From positions 58,989,237 to 59,053,236 of the forward strand of contig NC_016133.3 in the NCBI RefSeq assembly GCF_000005505.3: a DNA stretch of 64,000 nt, written 5' to 3'. Under the pieces are notes generated by a model that had not been told where the DNA came from, did not search any database, and worked only from the letters and a program-made list of their open reading frames with translations. The DNA is from Brachypodium distachyon. Taxonomy: Eukaryota; Streptophyta; Magnoliopsida; Poales; Poaceae. Made by a program: the position numbers and the translations under genes. This document shows, in pieces, positions 1 to 11,456 of the stretch. Positions within the stretch are counted from its first letter, which is position 1; every line of letters starts with the position of its first letter.

Positions 1-2028
1 ACATGGAATTGACTGTACTCTGTAAATGTTGGCAACATGCATGGCCAGATCGATCGATCGACAGCTCCTCGATATCTCTACCCTTGTAGAAATTTCGGTG
101 TGTCGTTGCATCGAAACTAGCTGAACCTTTACGAAGCAGCTAATTGCATGGATCCTTGTAGCATGCAACACGTATACAGAAGAAGACTCTTGATCAGAAA
201 GCAGATCATGACGATGAGCTCCATTGTTGCATCGTATACGTGTCTGTCTGTCTGTCTGAGAAGTTTAATTATTTAAGTTACCGCAGATAAAAACACGCAT
301 GTAACGACTAGTACGGTTTAGCCCAGCGGCCGGCTGCTTGGAGCCCATCAGTTAATATAATTCTACTGACCATAACTATATAACTATAACTAGTCAATGC
401 ATGCGTCGTTCGAACAGATGGAGCAGTATATATAAATTAACTAGTAGTGAGCCAGAAGCGTCTTCAAACTGGGAATTGGAAGCCCTGAAAGTCGTCCGCG
501 GCGGCGGTTGTCCATCCAGCCCATGCATACAAGGTGCGACATCGCAGTGCTTCTGCTGCTGCTGCTTATGTATGTATGTATGTTAGGTCTGAATCTGAAT
601 GGCTTCCGGTATATATTACATGCATGGGATCAGTGGATCGAAGGAGCTAGAGAAGCCGCCGGCCAGGGTATGATGTATGTATAATTAGATGGATCTTGCA
701 GGGAGGAAGGAATTCGTCAAATGGGGATATATATGCAATGCGGTCTCGGGACAGGAATAAATCTGGGGAAAGGTAGGCAGGCAGCGAGAGAAAAAAGGGC
801 AGGGGGTGCATTGACGAGAGCCTCGTTTCCTCCATAGGGAAGTCGTCACACGCGCGCCAGACGTGGCTGGGATTGGTTGCGCGCGGCAGGGGTCGACAAT
901 CTTCTTCCCAGAAGCTGCTCTCGGCTCTCCCATGGATGCATGAATCTTCCCCTCTCTTGCTCCGAGTATGCAAAACCAATCATCGTCAACTCACTAAGTC
1001 GGTAAAAGGCAGTAGTATAAGTTTAGATGTCGCGTCAATAAGTTGCAAAACTATAAAATGACATGACAATCTATTCAAGGGTTTGCAGTTGGACCGTCTG
1101 ACCATACGGTTTCGATCCATATATATGATTGACGTACTCATGGGGCACGTAGTTTTTCCTTTCCAATTATCATACATTTTGGTGCATGACAGGAAAAATG
1201 CGTACACTACTCTGCCTATCAAAATCATTTTGGTAGCAATCTAGAGAGAAGACTAGAGACTTTGTTTCAGAAACCAAATTTGTGAAATGGTGGGGCGCCA
1301 CTCCAAGATAACCTTATCGCTCCCTCTCTGGTGTATATGTACTCTCCTCTCTACACGACGATAGATAGCAACCGCTTTGAGTTTGCTCTGATGGGCTTCA
1401 GACGCCTCCGCTGTAAGCTACGGCCATGCATGTAGATCTCTGCCTTCTCTCCTTCTCGAGTTTTAAGCCCACCGACTCTACTTAAACCGCGGGATTTCAC
1501 TTCTTGGGAAGCTGTAATCCTTGATACTTACTTGTATTTTAAAATCGATGTGCAATTCTAATAGGTACAGAGATTAGGAGAATGAGTTACCTCCCGCCGT
1601 CCTAGCTATATAAAACTGACACTATTTCGCGAGAAATAACAATTACAACAAGCCGTACTCGGTCAGATGTGTTGAAATAAATTGACTAATATCTTTTCAT
1701 TAGTTCGAATTTTTGGTTGGGTTAGCCGGTCCATACAATTCAGTAGGCTGTGTGCATGGATTGATGCAGAAACCGGTGAGCTTCCCCTTTTTCCAAGAAA
1801 AATAATAATAATATAGGACACACTCACCCGTGCCGCAGAGTTTCGTCGGCACAGAAGATCGCGGCAAGTGCATGGTAGCCGGGACCGGAGGCCCCGTTGT
1901 CCCTGTAGAACCAACCGTCACATCACAACACAAGGCAGCAGCACCACACTACACACTCCCGTCTTGCCCGGGTTTCTCTCCCGGTGTCCGGTGCCCCCTT
2001 CTCCAAACTCCAAGTAGTCCCGGCCGGC
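1..2028. other. Intergenic region upstream of the MYB gene
   Basis: I see no convincing coding exon, RNA gene or bounded mobile element here. The short open frames lack codon structure and family motifs. The last few hundred bases become CT-rich and lead into the MYB promoter. Any distal regulatory function cannot be judged from sequence alone. Confidence 0.5.
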
Positions 2029-2035
2029 TATAAAG
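2029..2035 (+). promoter_or_regulatory. TATA box of the MYB gene
   Basis: TATAAAG lies in a GC-rich context about 200 bases before the MYB ATG. A start site near 2060 would give a leader of roughly 170 bases rich in CT stretches, typical of grass genes. Confidence 0.6.
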
Positions 2036-2234
2036 CTACCCACATCACCTTCCTGCTCTCTTCCCATCTCTACCCGGCCCTCACACAACTAGCTAGTCTC
2101 ACAATTTAAGCTCCATTATCCCTGCCGGCCGGCCAAACACAGCAGCTAGCTAGCTGCATACATCGTACCAATAATCGATCAACTAATTCGGGATCAAGGA
2201 AAAAGAAGCACAGGGGCATCGAGATCGATTGGGC

Positions 2235-4426
2235 ATGGGGAGGGCGCCGTGCTGCGACAAGGCGACGGTGAAGAAAGGGCCGTGGTCGCCGGAGGAGGAC
2301 GCCAAGCTCAAGGCCTACATCGACGACAACGGCACCGGCGGCAACTGGATCGCCCTCCCACAGAAGATCGGTACGTCTATACGTCGACCACTTTAATTTC
2401 AATTCGGTGTTTCTGTCATGTGACTGATTTGATCTCAATTAGGCGTGATTATAATCGCCAGAGAGCTAGCTAGCTCGAGCCCGGCCGATTGCTTTGCTTC
2501 TCTCTCTAATCTGACTCGTCTCTCGATTTGGTTAACTTTGAGCCGTGTGTTATTCCCATAAATGGACCGGAATGAATGTGCTAAGACATGGATATAGCTA
2601 GCTACTCCTACCTAGAAAACTAGCAAAGCTAGCTACTCTCCAGTACTGTCTGCTTTTTTGTGTTTGGTCAATTTGAAAGCACATGCACATTTTTGCTATA
2701 CTAGCTCCCCAGTATGCATGTCCGTGCCCTGTCGATTTTACTTTTCAAAAGCATATCAACCTCCCGTCTAAATTTCCTCTTTTATCAACCTTGAGCCAGA
2801 ACCAAGGGAGGTAGAGGCCGGAAGCTCTGTATATATATGAGATATTGTGATGGATCCATGCAAGCCTTAGCAGTAGTCTTGAACAAGATTTACAGTTTCA
2901 GATTTTGCTTTTGATGCAAAGAAAGCTGCGGCCGGTGTGCAGACTTTCCATTCATAGATTGACCTATTTGTTTGTCGCCGACTGACAGATCTAGCTCAAT
3001 GGGATCAGCTTTATTATACAGAAGCAAAGTTCCCCTTCTAAAATATGGAAACTGGGACTAACATGGTAGTAATTCCTGAATACAGTAGTAAGAACATGCA
3101 TGTGATTAAGCTTTATCTAATCTCTAACACACATGTGTAAACCTGCATATACAGTCACAGTGCTAGCTTGCATGTGATCTTCAGTAGTACAAGTGCCTAG
3201 GTTTTGTTTGTGTGGCAGTGTGTTGCTATGCATAATTTACTTATGTCAGATAATTAATTAATTGTTGTTTGTGGTAATATTATAATTATTCTTGTAAATT
3301 GTAATTCCTGAATGATGTCTTCTTGCTTAATTTCTGAGTAGTACTATCCACTGAAGATTTATGCATGCATGCCATGCATGGTTTGTTTTGCAGGGCTGAA
3401 GAGATGCGGCAAAAGCTGCAGGCTGAGATGGCTCAACTATCTGCGGCCAAACATCAAGCACGGCGACTTCACCGAAGAAGAAGAGCACATCATTTGCAGC
3501 CTCTACATTAGCATCGGCAGCAGGTAATTAATATACTACTCGTTCAGATCCATATAATAAGTTTAGTACAACCTCATCGCATCACACATGATCAAATTAA
3601 CTCACATATCGATCGATCTTCTTAACGCATGGATCATGGCAGGTGGTCGATCATCGCGGCACAGCTGCCGGGCAGGACGGACAACGACATCAAGAACTAC
3701 TGGAACACCAAGCTCAAGAAGAAGCTCCTCGGCAAGCGCGCCCCTTCCCGCCGCGCCCGCACAAGCCTCCAGCTCCATGACCCCCAGCCGCCGCTCCATG
3801 GCATGGCAGCCGCGGGCGCCGGCAGCGCCGCCCTGAGCTCGTCGGCGCTAGAGCGCATCCAGCTCCACATGCGCCTGCAACAAGCTGGCCTCTACAGCAC
3901 CGCCATGCCGCAGTGGGCGCCGGCGCCCAAGCTCGAGGCCACGGACGCCATCGCCATGACTACTACTGTCAGCACGCAGCAGCAGCAGCAGCAGCAGCAG
4001 CACATTCCTGATCAGAGCTTGCTACTGAACTACTCTTCTTCTTCCGCCGCCGAGCTTGCTGCTGCTGAAGCGGCCTGCAATGGCGCCGCCGCCGAGATGT
4101 CGTCAATGGCGGGTAATGCTAATGCCATTGCCGGGTTCGGCTCCTACGGCCACGTGGACGAGCTGTATGACTTCCTCTACAGCAATCACTCTGCAGCAGC
4201 AGCTGTCGGGGCTTTCGAGGGCGGGATGACCATCCCTTCGCTGCTGCCGGAGCTGCATGGCGGCGCCGCCGTCGTCGGTGCAGATGAGAAGTTCTCGGCG
4301 TGGACGGCAGCGGCGGCGTCCTGCGGCGAGTTTGGGACGACGACCGGAGGAGGGCAGCTTCAACTCCATGGCAGCTGCGACTCCATTAATAATCTGCAGG
4401 ATTTTGTTTTAGGCTACGATCAATGA
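2235..4426 (+). CDS. R2R3-MYB transcription factor, subgroup 14-like (RAX/MYB36-68-84 group)
   Basis: Three exons: 2235-2370, 3394-3523 and 3643-4426, all GT-AG, giving 349 residues. The start MGRAPCCDK is the classic R2R3-MYB opening and is the first ATG after the TATA box. R2 covers about residues 14-62 with the conserved tryptophans and [19 protein letters not shown]3 covers about 67-113 and ends in [20 protein letters not shown]. Intron positions (after residue 45 and inside R3 at residue 89) are those usual for the family. R3 lacks the bHLH-interaction pattern of the anthocyanin MYBs. The C-terminal half is low-complexity (Ala, Ser) with a CAG-encoded run of eight glutamines near 3978-4001. 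R3 similarity points to the subgroup acting in axillary meristems and root endodermis. It is a nuclear DNA-binding regulator; target and organ are inference. Confidence 0.93.
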
Positions 4427-5189
4427 TAGTGGTTTTGGTGTGTCAGTGTGTTGTATGTACATCCAATGAACATCCAATTGATAGTTGATATATATGCATG
4501 CATGCATGCTTTGTTTGATTGTTTCCATTTAGACTTGTTTGTTAATACATATATATATTGTATGTACTGTAATAAATTGACATTTTTTGAACTCTCATAT
4601 ATATATGCGCATATCTGTATAATCTGTGTGTGCTTCTATATATCTGTAGTCGTTACATATGGTTTTCTTTGGAAAAAATAAGAGAGGACAGACCCTCATA
4701 TCTCACATGTGAGTCCCCTCCCCAAATTGCTGAAATTCAGTGAAGCAAGAGTAAAATTTCCAAGAAATCAAAATGAAACATCAGTGAACTTTTAAAATTC
4801 CAAAACTTGTTAATGTTTCATTCCGGTTTCACACTTTGGTTTCAGTAAGATTCGTAAAAAAAATGATAGTGAAATCCTAGCGAAATACAGACCGACGTTA
4901 ATTTTGTTAAATAATGTTCTCAAAACATTGTATCTCGAGTAAACTCAAGGGGAGAGCTCCATCTAAAGGATCGACCTTGTTAGGATTGAAGGGGTCGAGA
5001 GCCATGAGCTTTGCACCCTCTTCTCGACTCAACAGTTAAGAGCTTTGCGCCCTCCTCATGAGATTTGGGAGTTGAGAGTTTCACATCCTTCACTCGACGC
5101 ACTCCTAACACAGGAGCAGGTCATCCTCAGCGCGACCGGACCTATTTAAAAAAGCATAGACGTGCCGACTCTTTATTAAGTGTACGATG
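4427..5189. other. MYB 3' flank and intergenic DNA
   Basis: This stretch holds the presumed MYB 3' UTR (TA-rich, with repeated ATGCATGC and TATATA runs) and then AT-rich DNA without coding structure. Nothing else can be supported. Confidence 0.4.
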
Positions 5190-5500
5190 ACCCTTCTGTG
5201 ATAGTTGGCACATACACACCTCATTAGCTCGTACACCCCTAGTCCATCCACGCCCTTTAATTCTGGTGGTATTCCTTGATGCCAACACATGCAAAACTAT
5301 AAAAGAGAATGAAAAATAAAAAGAAATATATATAGAGAAATCCCACATGAAAGAAAAACAACTAAAGCAAGAAAACAAATGCACACCAAAAAATTTAGGG
5401 TTTTCAAAGTAGAAAGTCGTGACCTGATTTATTTTTTTGGAAGAACCTGTAGCAGGCTAGCAGCTCACAAACCATAGTAGCCACAACTACAAACGTCAAC
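5190..5500 (+). repeat. Direct repeat, copy 1 (partner at 19255-19510)
   Basis: The block running from the cacacctca motif through ttagggtttt to ggaagaacctgtagcag and agcagctcacaaacca recurs in the same order and orientation near 19255-19510, with scattered substitutions and small indels. It flanks the duplicated PR-1/F-box cassette in both places. The cassette is inverted relative to this block in one of the two sites. Confidence 0.75.
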
Positions 5501-6398
5501 TCTTGGGCCGGTCCATTCAGTGAGAGGAATATGCCGAAGTTTGGTATTTCCAGCGATGGCCCTCCGGCCGGCGTATACGAGAAGATGGGCCGTGCAATTT
5601 TGGTGGCTTAAATTTGGCCGAAAAAGTGAAACGCTCTCATCTTTCCAGGAAAAGACTGCTCTAAAAAAAACTTCCAGGAAAAGACTTGTAATTTTCTGTC
5701 ACATTGTTGCTGTCGAACCAAAAAAGAAAAATGCGTTTTCGAGTTAAGAAAACTTATGGAATAAAATTTGTTCCAATTTTGACCCTGAAATCTGTAACAC
5801 TAGGTATTCACCCTCTCTTATTTGTGCGTTGTCTTGCGAGATGCTTACAGGGCCACATAATTTATTTATAATAACAAGAACGACATTTCAAATATGTAAA
5901 TTTCATATGTTTAGTTCCTATACATCCTCAGGGCCACATAATTTATTTATCTTTGGGCAAGTTGTTAGATCTCTTGTGGGTTGTTTAAATTCTTGAGAGG
6001 TCGCAGAGTCCAACTGCTGAACTGAGCAAAAGACCGACTGTACCCTTAATTTTTGAAGGGAAATAAGGTGGGCAAAAGCCAGCCTGCACCACGAGGCTGT
6101 ACGCTTAATCTTCATGGCACAGTGAATGAGTATAGAAGCTCCATTTCTTGTCAATAACCCTAAGATATTTGTTTTCAAGATCCTCAACCCTCGGAAACTA
6201 GCTTGGTTGAGGAATCAATGCCTACAAATGGCCAACAGATAGCGCAGGAAATGCCTGGAGATGTTGTGTCACCTGATCCATCTATTGACAGAAGTATTTG
6301 TTTCAACACGCATTTGCTAGTTAGAGACTACAAAAGGGATGTAAATAATTACATAGAGTAAAAACAATACACTAACGACATTATTCAAAATTGAATAG
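5501..6398. other. Intergenic DNA with F-box gene downstream flank
   Basis: No gene is visible. A segment of about 20 bases (cagggccacataatttattt) occurs twice, near 5850 and 5931. From about 6180 to 6420 the sequence matches 9535-9720, the region downstream of F-box B, including an attattcaaaattgaatag tract. It is therefore part of the same duplicated unit. Confidence 0.5.
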
Positions 6399-7595
6399 TT
6401 GGAAGGAACTCTCGACCAGTTATGTCCCTTTCTCCGTTCAACGAAACCGTGCTGTGATCAAGCCCGCCACATCGGTCGATGTTTCAACACACTAATTAGA
6501 TTAGTTACAAACGGAACCAAAGATGAAATTGATGAAGAATGTTTGTTCCTGTGTGTACTGTACCTTGCATCGGTGCAGTCTGAGTGTGTCCGAATTAGGG
6601 GCGTTCAGAAGGATGCTGTGTAGTGCCTGGAAGTTGACTCCAACGTCAGCATTGGAATTCTTGGGATTGCTCTTCTAGCAATGCCTGGAACAGCAAACAA
6701 AATCTTGAGAATATCGATCGATCAAACCAAATCGACGAGAGAACTAAGTGCAATGGAGATGTGTTAATTACCGTGAAGGTGAAGCCGGAGAGATCAAGGG
6801 AGACGACGTTGGGGAATCGAACGAGGAGGCTACACATGGCCTTCAAGAACTCCATCCTGTTCTTCCTTGCTCGCTTATCGCGGACGATCTCGTAGTCCAG
6901 CTCGGTGACCCGGATCGAGGCCTCGACGAGCGGCGGCTGGTTCTCCTGCGGGGCGGACTCGGGCTGCCCGTCGCAGAGCAGGTCGAGCCGCAGGCACTCA
7001 AGGCGGGGGAGATCGGCGGCGGCGACGAGGCCGCCGTCGCGAGGGCGGACGACGGCGAGCCTCTTGAGCTTGGGCGAGGATATGGCGTGGGAGCCGTAGG
7101 CGTAGCAGCGCTCCATGTGATGTGGAGGTCCTCGAGGAGCGGGCAGCCCATGAGGTGGCCCATGGACGAGACGAAGGCGCCCGGCATTATGGTGACCTCG
7201 ACGAGATGCAGCTTGGCGAGGCGGCCCAAGGAGGAAGACGAAGATGGGGATGGGCTGATCCAGCGGACGGCGGAGCCGTCGAGCCCGTGGATGGCGACGG
7301 CGGCCGGGGAGCGGCTGGTGATGCGCAGGCGGAAGGCGTCGATACGGCGGTGCGGGTGCAGCGGCGACGATGGTGGCGAGAGGACGTGGTCCGCGAAGTC
7401 CTCGAAGCGGCCCCAGTGCTGGTTGTGCTGCTGGCTGTTGTCGAAGGACTCGCCGGAGCCGGAGGAGAAGTCGCGCCAGAGGTGGCGCCACCAGCGGGAC
7501 AGCGCGCTCGTCTGCACGGCCAGCCGGGACCCCACGCGCGACAGGATGTCCTGCAGCAGGCAGTCCGGCAGCTCGCTCAGCCGGTCGCCGTCGTG
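6399..7595 (-). pseudogene. F-box/LRR-FBD-type pseudogene (copy A)
   Basis: A minus-strand relative of the F-box genes at 9919-11456 and 20936-22514. The F-box core (RLSELPDCLLQDILSRVGS) and following LRR-like region are clear between about 7590 and 6775. Three lesions are visible. (1) The start codon is gone: an in-frame TAA lies directly upstream of the F-box. (2) A 4-base insertion near 7115-7120, after the LEDLHI stretch, shifts the frame; both paralogues lack it. (3) Exon 2 (about 6570-6680) lacks roughly 45 bases found in the paralogues, and only the end of exon 3 survives near 6399-6480. It should give no full protein. Intact members are expected to be SCF substrate adaptors. Confidence 0.88.
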
Positions 7596-7616
7596 TTAGC
7601 TTGGGATTCTTAATAC

Positions 7617-7790
7617 AGTTAAACTATCCTTTTACTGAATGTAGCAGTAGCGCACTGGAAACGATCAGGCTGATACAGTAGAGAACTGGTGTCATCAGAT
7701 TCCAGTGTGTGATTTCGATCCAAGTTAATATCATCGCAAAGATAAAAAAAAATACAACGCAAGAGTTAATACCAGAATCGTGTATTAGAA
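7617..7790. repeat. Copy of the NLR 3' flank (partner at 11795-11960)
   Basis: The sequence from tgaatgtagcagtag through gaaacgatcaggctgataca to the cgtgtatta tract matches 11795-11960, the DNA just beyond the NLR reading frame. In both places it lies upstream of an F-box copy. The unit copied therefore included the F-box gene plus the neighbouring NLR 3' UTR. Confidence 0.75.
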
Positions 7791-7998
7791 AACACACAAA
7801 TACCAAGATCTTGCGATGTGCTCCTGTAATGTCGAACACTACTAAACTGAAGCCGTACGTACCTACTATGCATAATCTAAACTGACGGACAGGTGCACCA
7901 AGCATCAGGAATTCCGCCGAGCAGGCTGCGTGCACACCCAATTAACCCCTGAAGAAAGCTTCTGCTATCAAACCTCGGCTCACAATCACAATCAGGAT

Positions 7999-8616
7999 TC
8001 AGTATGGCCTCTCCCCGACGACGTTCCCGGGCGGGTAATAGTTACAGGTCATGAACACGCCTCCGCCATCATCGCCGCACACGACGCGCGCGCAGCCGAG
8101 CAGCGCCGTGCGGCGCCACACGATCTGCGTGTAGTGCGCGCACTCCCGGCCCGGCGCGCACGCGTTGGCCGCGTACGAGTAGTCCACGCCTTCCGCCGCC
8201 CACTCCTTCACGGCGTCCCCCGGCCGCCATGACGCCGCGGCGCCTGAGCCCCAGAAGATGTTCTCCCCGAGCGCGAACTGGCCGTCGGGGAACGAGTGCC
8301 GGAGCGCGCATCCGTCGGCGCGGCGCTGGGCCGCCCACCAGCGCGCGTAGGACTCCAGCCGCGGCGACCACGCCAGCGGTGGCTCCCACCGCGCCATGCG
8401 CACCGCGTTGTGGTAGTACAGGAACTCCAGCGCGTCCGCCCACGCCCCCAGCCCCTGCGTGCCGGCGGCGGCGGCGGCGGCGACAGAGACGTTGTACACG
8501 GTCGCGTTGTCGTAGTGCTCGTGGTAATGGCCATGGCCATGGGCGGCGGAGGATGATGGATAGGCGAGGAGAAGGAGGGAGCAGAGGACTAGCAGGGCTC
8601 CGAGAGGCGGCTCCAT
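7999..8616 (-). CDS. PR-1-like CAP-domain secreted protein (copy a)
   Basis: A single exon of 205 residues starting at ATG 8616. An N-terminal hydrophobic segment (about residues 1-25) is a typical signal peptide. The CAP/SCP domain follows: HNAVR with its conserved His, GENIFWG, CAHYTQIVWRRT and CNYYPPGN, with the disulfide cysteines of the family. PR-1 proteins are secreted to the apoplast, bind sterols and are induced in defence. The C-terminus carries the CNYxPxGNxxxxxPY signature from which the tomato CAPE1 peptide is released, here ending PPGNVVGERPY. The stop lies about 400 bases from the F-box pseudogene, the same arrangement as the plus-strand pair at 19954-22514. Expression and processing are inference. 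Confidence 0.93.
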   Translation of the reverse strand: MEPPLGALLVLCSLLLLAYPSSSAAHGHGHYHEHYDNATVYNVSVAAAAAAGTQGLGAWADALEFLYYHNAVRMARWEPPLAWSPRLESYARWWAAQRRADGCALRHSFPDGQFALGENIFWGSGAAASWRPGDAVKEWAAEGVDYSYAANACAPGRECAHYTQIVWRRTALLGCARVVCGDDGGGVFMTCNYYPPGNVVGERPY

Positions 8617-9063
8617 GGTTTGTTCTGTCGAGCTTGGAGCTCACAGTGGAGTGTACTGTGGACTGCAGAGAGCTGCCTGCTGGTACGCTAGCTAGGGGCT
8701 GGTGCTTTTGGCATTTGGCGCCATGGCATTGGCCCCCCGTGACCGTTGAGTGGCTTTTTTTTTTGAGTGGCTTGATATCTGTGAGATACAGTAGCTCACT
8801 CTTTTCTTTTGCCGTCCCGTGCTGACAGACAGAATATACATGCACAGGGGCATGACAGATGATACAACTGACAAAAGGCTATAGAAATATATGGCCAGTA
8901 CGTTTGGATGTTGATACTGCAGGTTGGAATTTGGAATTCGAATTAGGTTTCCTCAATTCTGTTGTTTGGTTGTCCTTGGAATTCAAAGCTGATATTTGCA
9001 ACTTATTTCCGTGGTATTGGGCTGCAACTAAAAGAACCCCTTCGCAATACCGAGCTGGATTGT
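8617..9063. other. Upstream region of PR-1 copy a
   Basis: The first about 230 bases are an inverted copy of the region just upstream of the other PR-1 gene (about 19740-19950), so the promoter was duplicated with the gene. I found no clear TATA box. The rest shows nothing recognisable up to the DUF3531 fragment. Confidence 0.5.
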
Positions 9064-9265
9064 TGCTCTGATTATGGATACAAGCACTTCAAGATATAGC
9101 GATCAGCAAGTGATACGCTGCGAATCTTCGCCTGTTGATTGCAAGGAATTGTATAATACAGCCTCCGAGGGCTCCCCAGCCCATGATTTCAGAGAAATTT
9201 TGCTTAGGACTGAGTCAAGAGTAGTCAACACTTTGTGGATTTGGATTTGCTCGTGTATGTAAATA
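9064..9265 (+). pseudogene. Duplicated 3' end of the DUF3531 gene
   Basis: The codons 9070-9099 read DYGYKHFKI followed by TAG, identical to the end of the DUF3531 protein encoded at 36557-39092. The following about 170 bases match that gene's 3' UTR (inverted, about 36376-36556), including gattgcaaggaattgtataat and gtggatttggatttgctc. No upstream DUF3531 exon is present, so this is an isolated fragment of last exon plus UTR. Confidence 0.85.
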
Positions 9266-9698
9266 ATTGGGTTAATTTGAAGAGATGATATATGCCACTT
9301 TAATTTTCGTATATTCGAAAAATGCTGCTGCAATGTTTTTTCAAAAAGAATGAACACCGCTAAATACAAGAGACCGCATGAGCTATGGAACAACACAGCG
9401 GGTATCGCAAGGAAATTGCACGGTGGATCCGGTCACTGGCGGAGCCATGCATGTAGGTGAGGCTGGTTTGAACTTTGAAGGGGCTGTCCCGCTCCGGCCC
9501 TCAAAGTCACAATTGGCCTGGTTTCGGTTTAAAAAAATCCTCAACCTTCACAGACTAGTTTGGCTGAGGAATCAATATCGACGAACGCCCAACGGATTCA
9601 ACATGATTTGCTAGTTGGAGAGACTAAAGGAAAGGGGATGTAAACCAATATATAGAGTAAAAACAAGAATACACCAACATTATTCAAAATTGAATAGT

Positions 9699-10100
9699 TG
9701 GAAGTAACTTTGGACCAGTGTTTTCCCTTTCTCCGTTTTATGAAGTTGTACCATCACCGAGCCCGCCACATCGTTCACACTCCGTCAACCCGCCGCCACT
9801 GTGCCATGGGCATTCCCTTGGAAACCTCCGTTAGAAGTCGGAGGATTTGAGGCGCATCGTCCTGCCGGCTCTTGATCTCTATTAATTGCAGGTCGTATGA
9901 AATATATAGGAAGCAACTCTAAACCAGTTTTGTCCCTTTCTCTGTTCTATGAAGTTGTACCGTCACCAAGCCCGCCACATTGCTCACTCTGTCGACCCGC
10001 CGCCACTGTGCCATGGGCATTCCCTTGGAAACCTCCGTTAGAAGTCGAAGGATTTGAGGCGCATCGTCCTGCCGGTTCTTGATCTCTATCAATTTCAGGT
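9699..10100. repeat. Tandem duplication of F-box exon 3 (two units of about 200 bases)
   Basis: Units at about 9699-9893 and 9904-10100 share gccatgggcattcccttgg, aacctccgttagaagtc and ttgaggcgcatcgtcctgcc in the same order. The inner unit is part of exon 3 of F-box B, on the minus strand. The outer unit lies beyond its stop codon and is probably untranslated. Confidence 0.85.
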
Positions 10101-11456
10101 TCTTGCACTGAAGAGTCATAGTTGTCGAGCCACCACGTTTGGAAGGTGTCCTCCCTCGGTGTCGAGCCTAAAAACTGTTCTTGGGCAAAGGATTCATGGA
10201 TGCTAATTAACAAAACCAGAGATGAAATTGATGCAGAGTAATGCCTGATCTTGTATGTACTATACCTTGCATCGGTGCAATCTGAGTGTCTCCAATTTAG
10301 GGGTGTTCCGAAGGACGCTGGTCAGTGCGTGGAAGTTGACTCCAAGCTCACAATCGTCGAGACGCAAGGTCCTCAGGTGATCCAGTAGAGGGAATTCTTG
10401 GGATTCCTCCTCTAGCAATGCCTGCAACACCAAACAAAATCTTGAGAATAATATCCATCGATCAAACCAAATCGATCGGAGAACTAGTAGTGCAAATGGA
10501 GATGTGTTAATTACCGTGGTGGTGAAGCTGGAAATATCGAGGCCGCACATGGTCTTCAAGAAGTCGAGCTTGTTCTTCTTCCTTTCTCGCTTATTGCGAT
10601 GGTACTCGTAATCCAACTCGGTGAGCCGGATCGAGGCCTCGGCGACCGACGGCAGCGGCGCCTGGTTCTCCTCCGGGGCGGGCGCGTGGTCTCCGCGGCA
10701 GAGAAGGACGAGGCGCAGGTACGCAAGGCTGGGGAGATCGGCGGCGGCGACGTGGCAGTAGGGCCAAAGGCTGACGACGGCGAGCCTCCTGAGTATGGGC
10801 GAGGATATGGCGTGGAACCCGTGGGCGTAGCAGCGCTCCATGTGCAGGTCCTCGAGGGCCGGGCAGCCCAGGACGTAGCCCATGGACGAGACGAAGCAGC
10901 CCGGCGGTATGGTGACCGCGACGAGATGCAGCTTGGTGAGGCGGCCCAAGGAGGAAGACGAAGATGGGGACGGGCTGATCCACCAGCGGACGGCGCCGGC
11001 GGTGCCCCCGGGCCCGTGGATGGTGACGGCGGCCGGGGAGCGGGCGAGCCCGCGGCGGACCCAGCGGTCGGTGGTGGCGTAGGCGCAGCGGCTCTCGATG
11101 CGCAGGCGGAAGGCGTCGAGCCGGCGGTGCGGGCACAGCGGCGACGTCGACGGCGAGAGGACGTGGTCCGCGAAGTCCTCGAAGCGGGAACACCGCTGCC
11201 GCTGCTCCTGGCTGTCGCCGTTGTATTCGAACGAGTCGAAGAACTCTCGGCCGCCGCCGGAGGAGCAGGAGAAGTCGCGCTCGTCGACGTCGGCGCAGGG
11301 GACGTCGCGCCAGAGGTGGCGCCACCGGCGGGAGAGCGGGCTCGTCTGCACGGCCAGCCGGGACCCCACGCGCGACAGGATGTCCAGCAGCAGGCAGTCT
11401 GGCAGCTCGCTCAGCCGGTCGACGCCGTCGGCGCGGCGGCGCTTGCGCGAGTCCAT
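9919..11456 (-). CDS. F-box protein with LRR/FBD-like C-terminus (copy B)
   Basis: Three exons, 11456-10515, 10421-10266 and 10167-9919, give 448 residues. The ATG at 11456 opens MDSRKRRRADGVDRLSELPD, directly before the F-box (about residues 14-55). A Ser/Arg-rich linker, LRR-type repeats (LEDLHMERC, RRLAVV, LRTLRLDDCEL) and an FBD-like tail (KLIEIKNRQDDAPQILRLL) follow. Exons 1 and 2 end in phase 0, as in copy C. Exon 3 needs the acceptor at TTTTTAG: the acceptor used in copy C (AACAG) would throw this copy out of frame because of a 2-base difference. The expected role is target recognition in an SCF ubiquitin ligase. The start lies less than 500 bases from the NLR reading frame on the same strand, so its promoter overlaps the NLR 3' UTR. 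Confidence 0.85.

Noticed and set aside
401..586. Short plus-strand open frame in the MYB upstream region
   Set aside because: Low-complexity Cys run from TGC/TAT repeats, no family motif, no coding bias; chance frame.
6748..7599. Long plus-strand open frame opposite F-box pseudogene A
   Set aside because: GC-rich antisense shadow of the F-box coding region; the same antisense frame appears opposite copies B and C.
8229..8825. Plus-strand Arg/Pro-rich frame opposite PR-1a
   Set aside because: Composition-driven shadow of the CAP gene.
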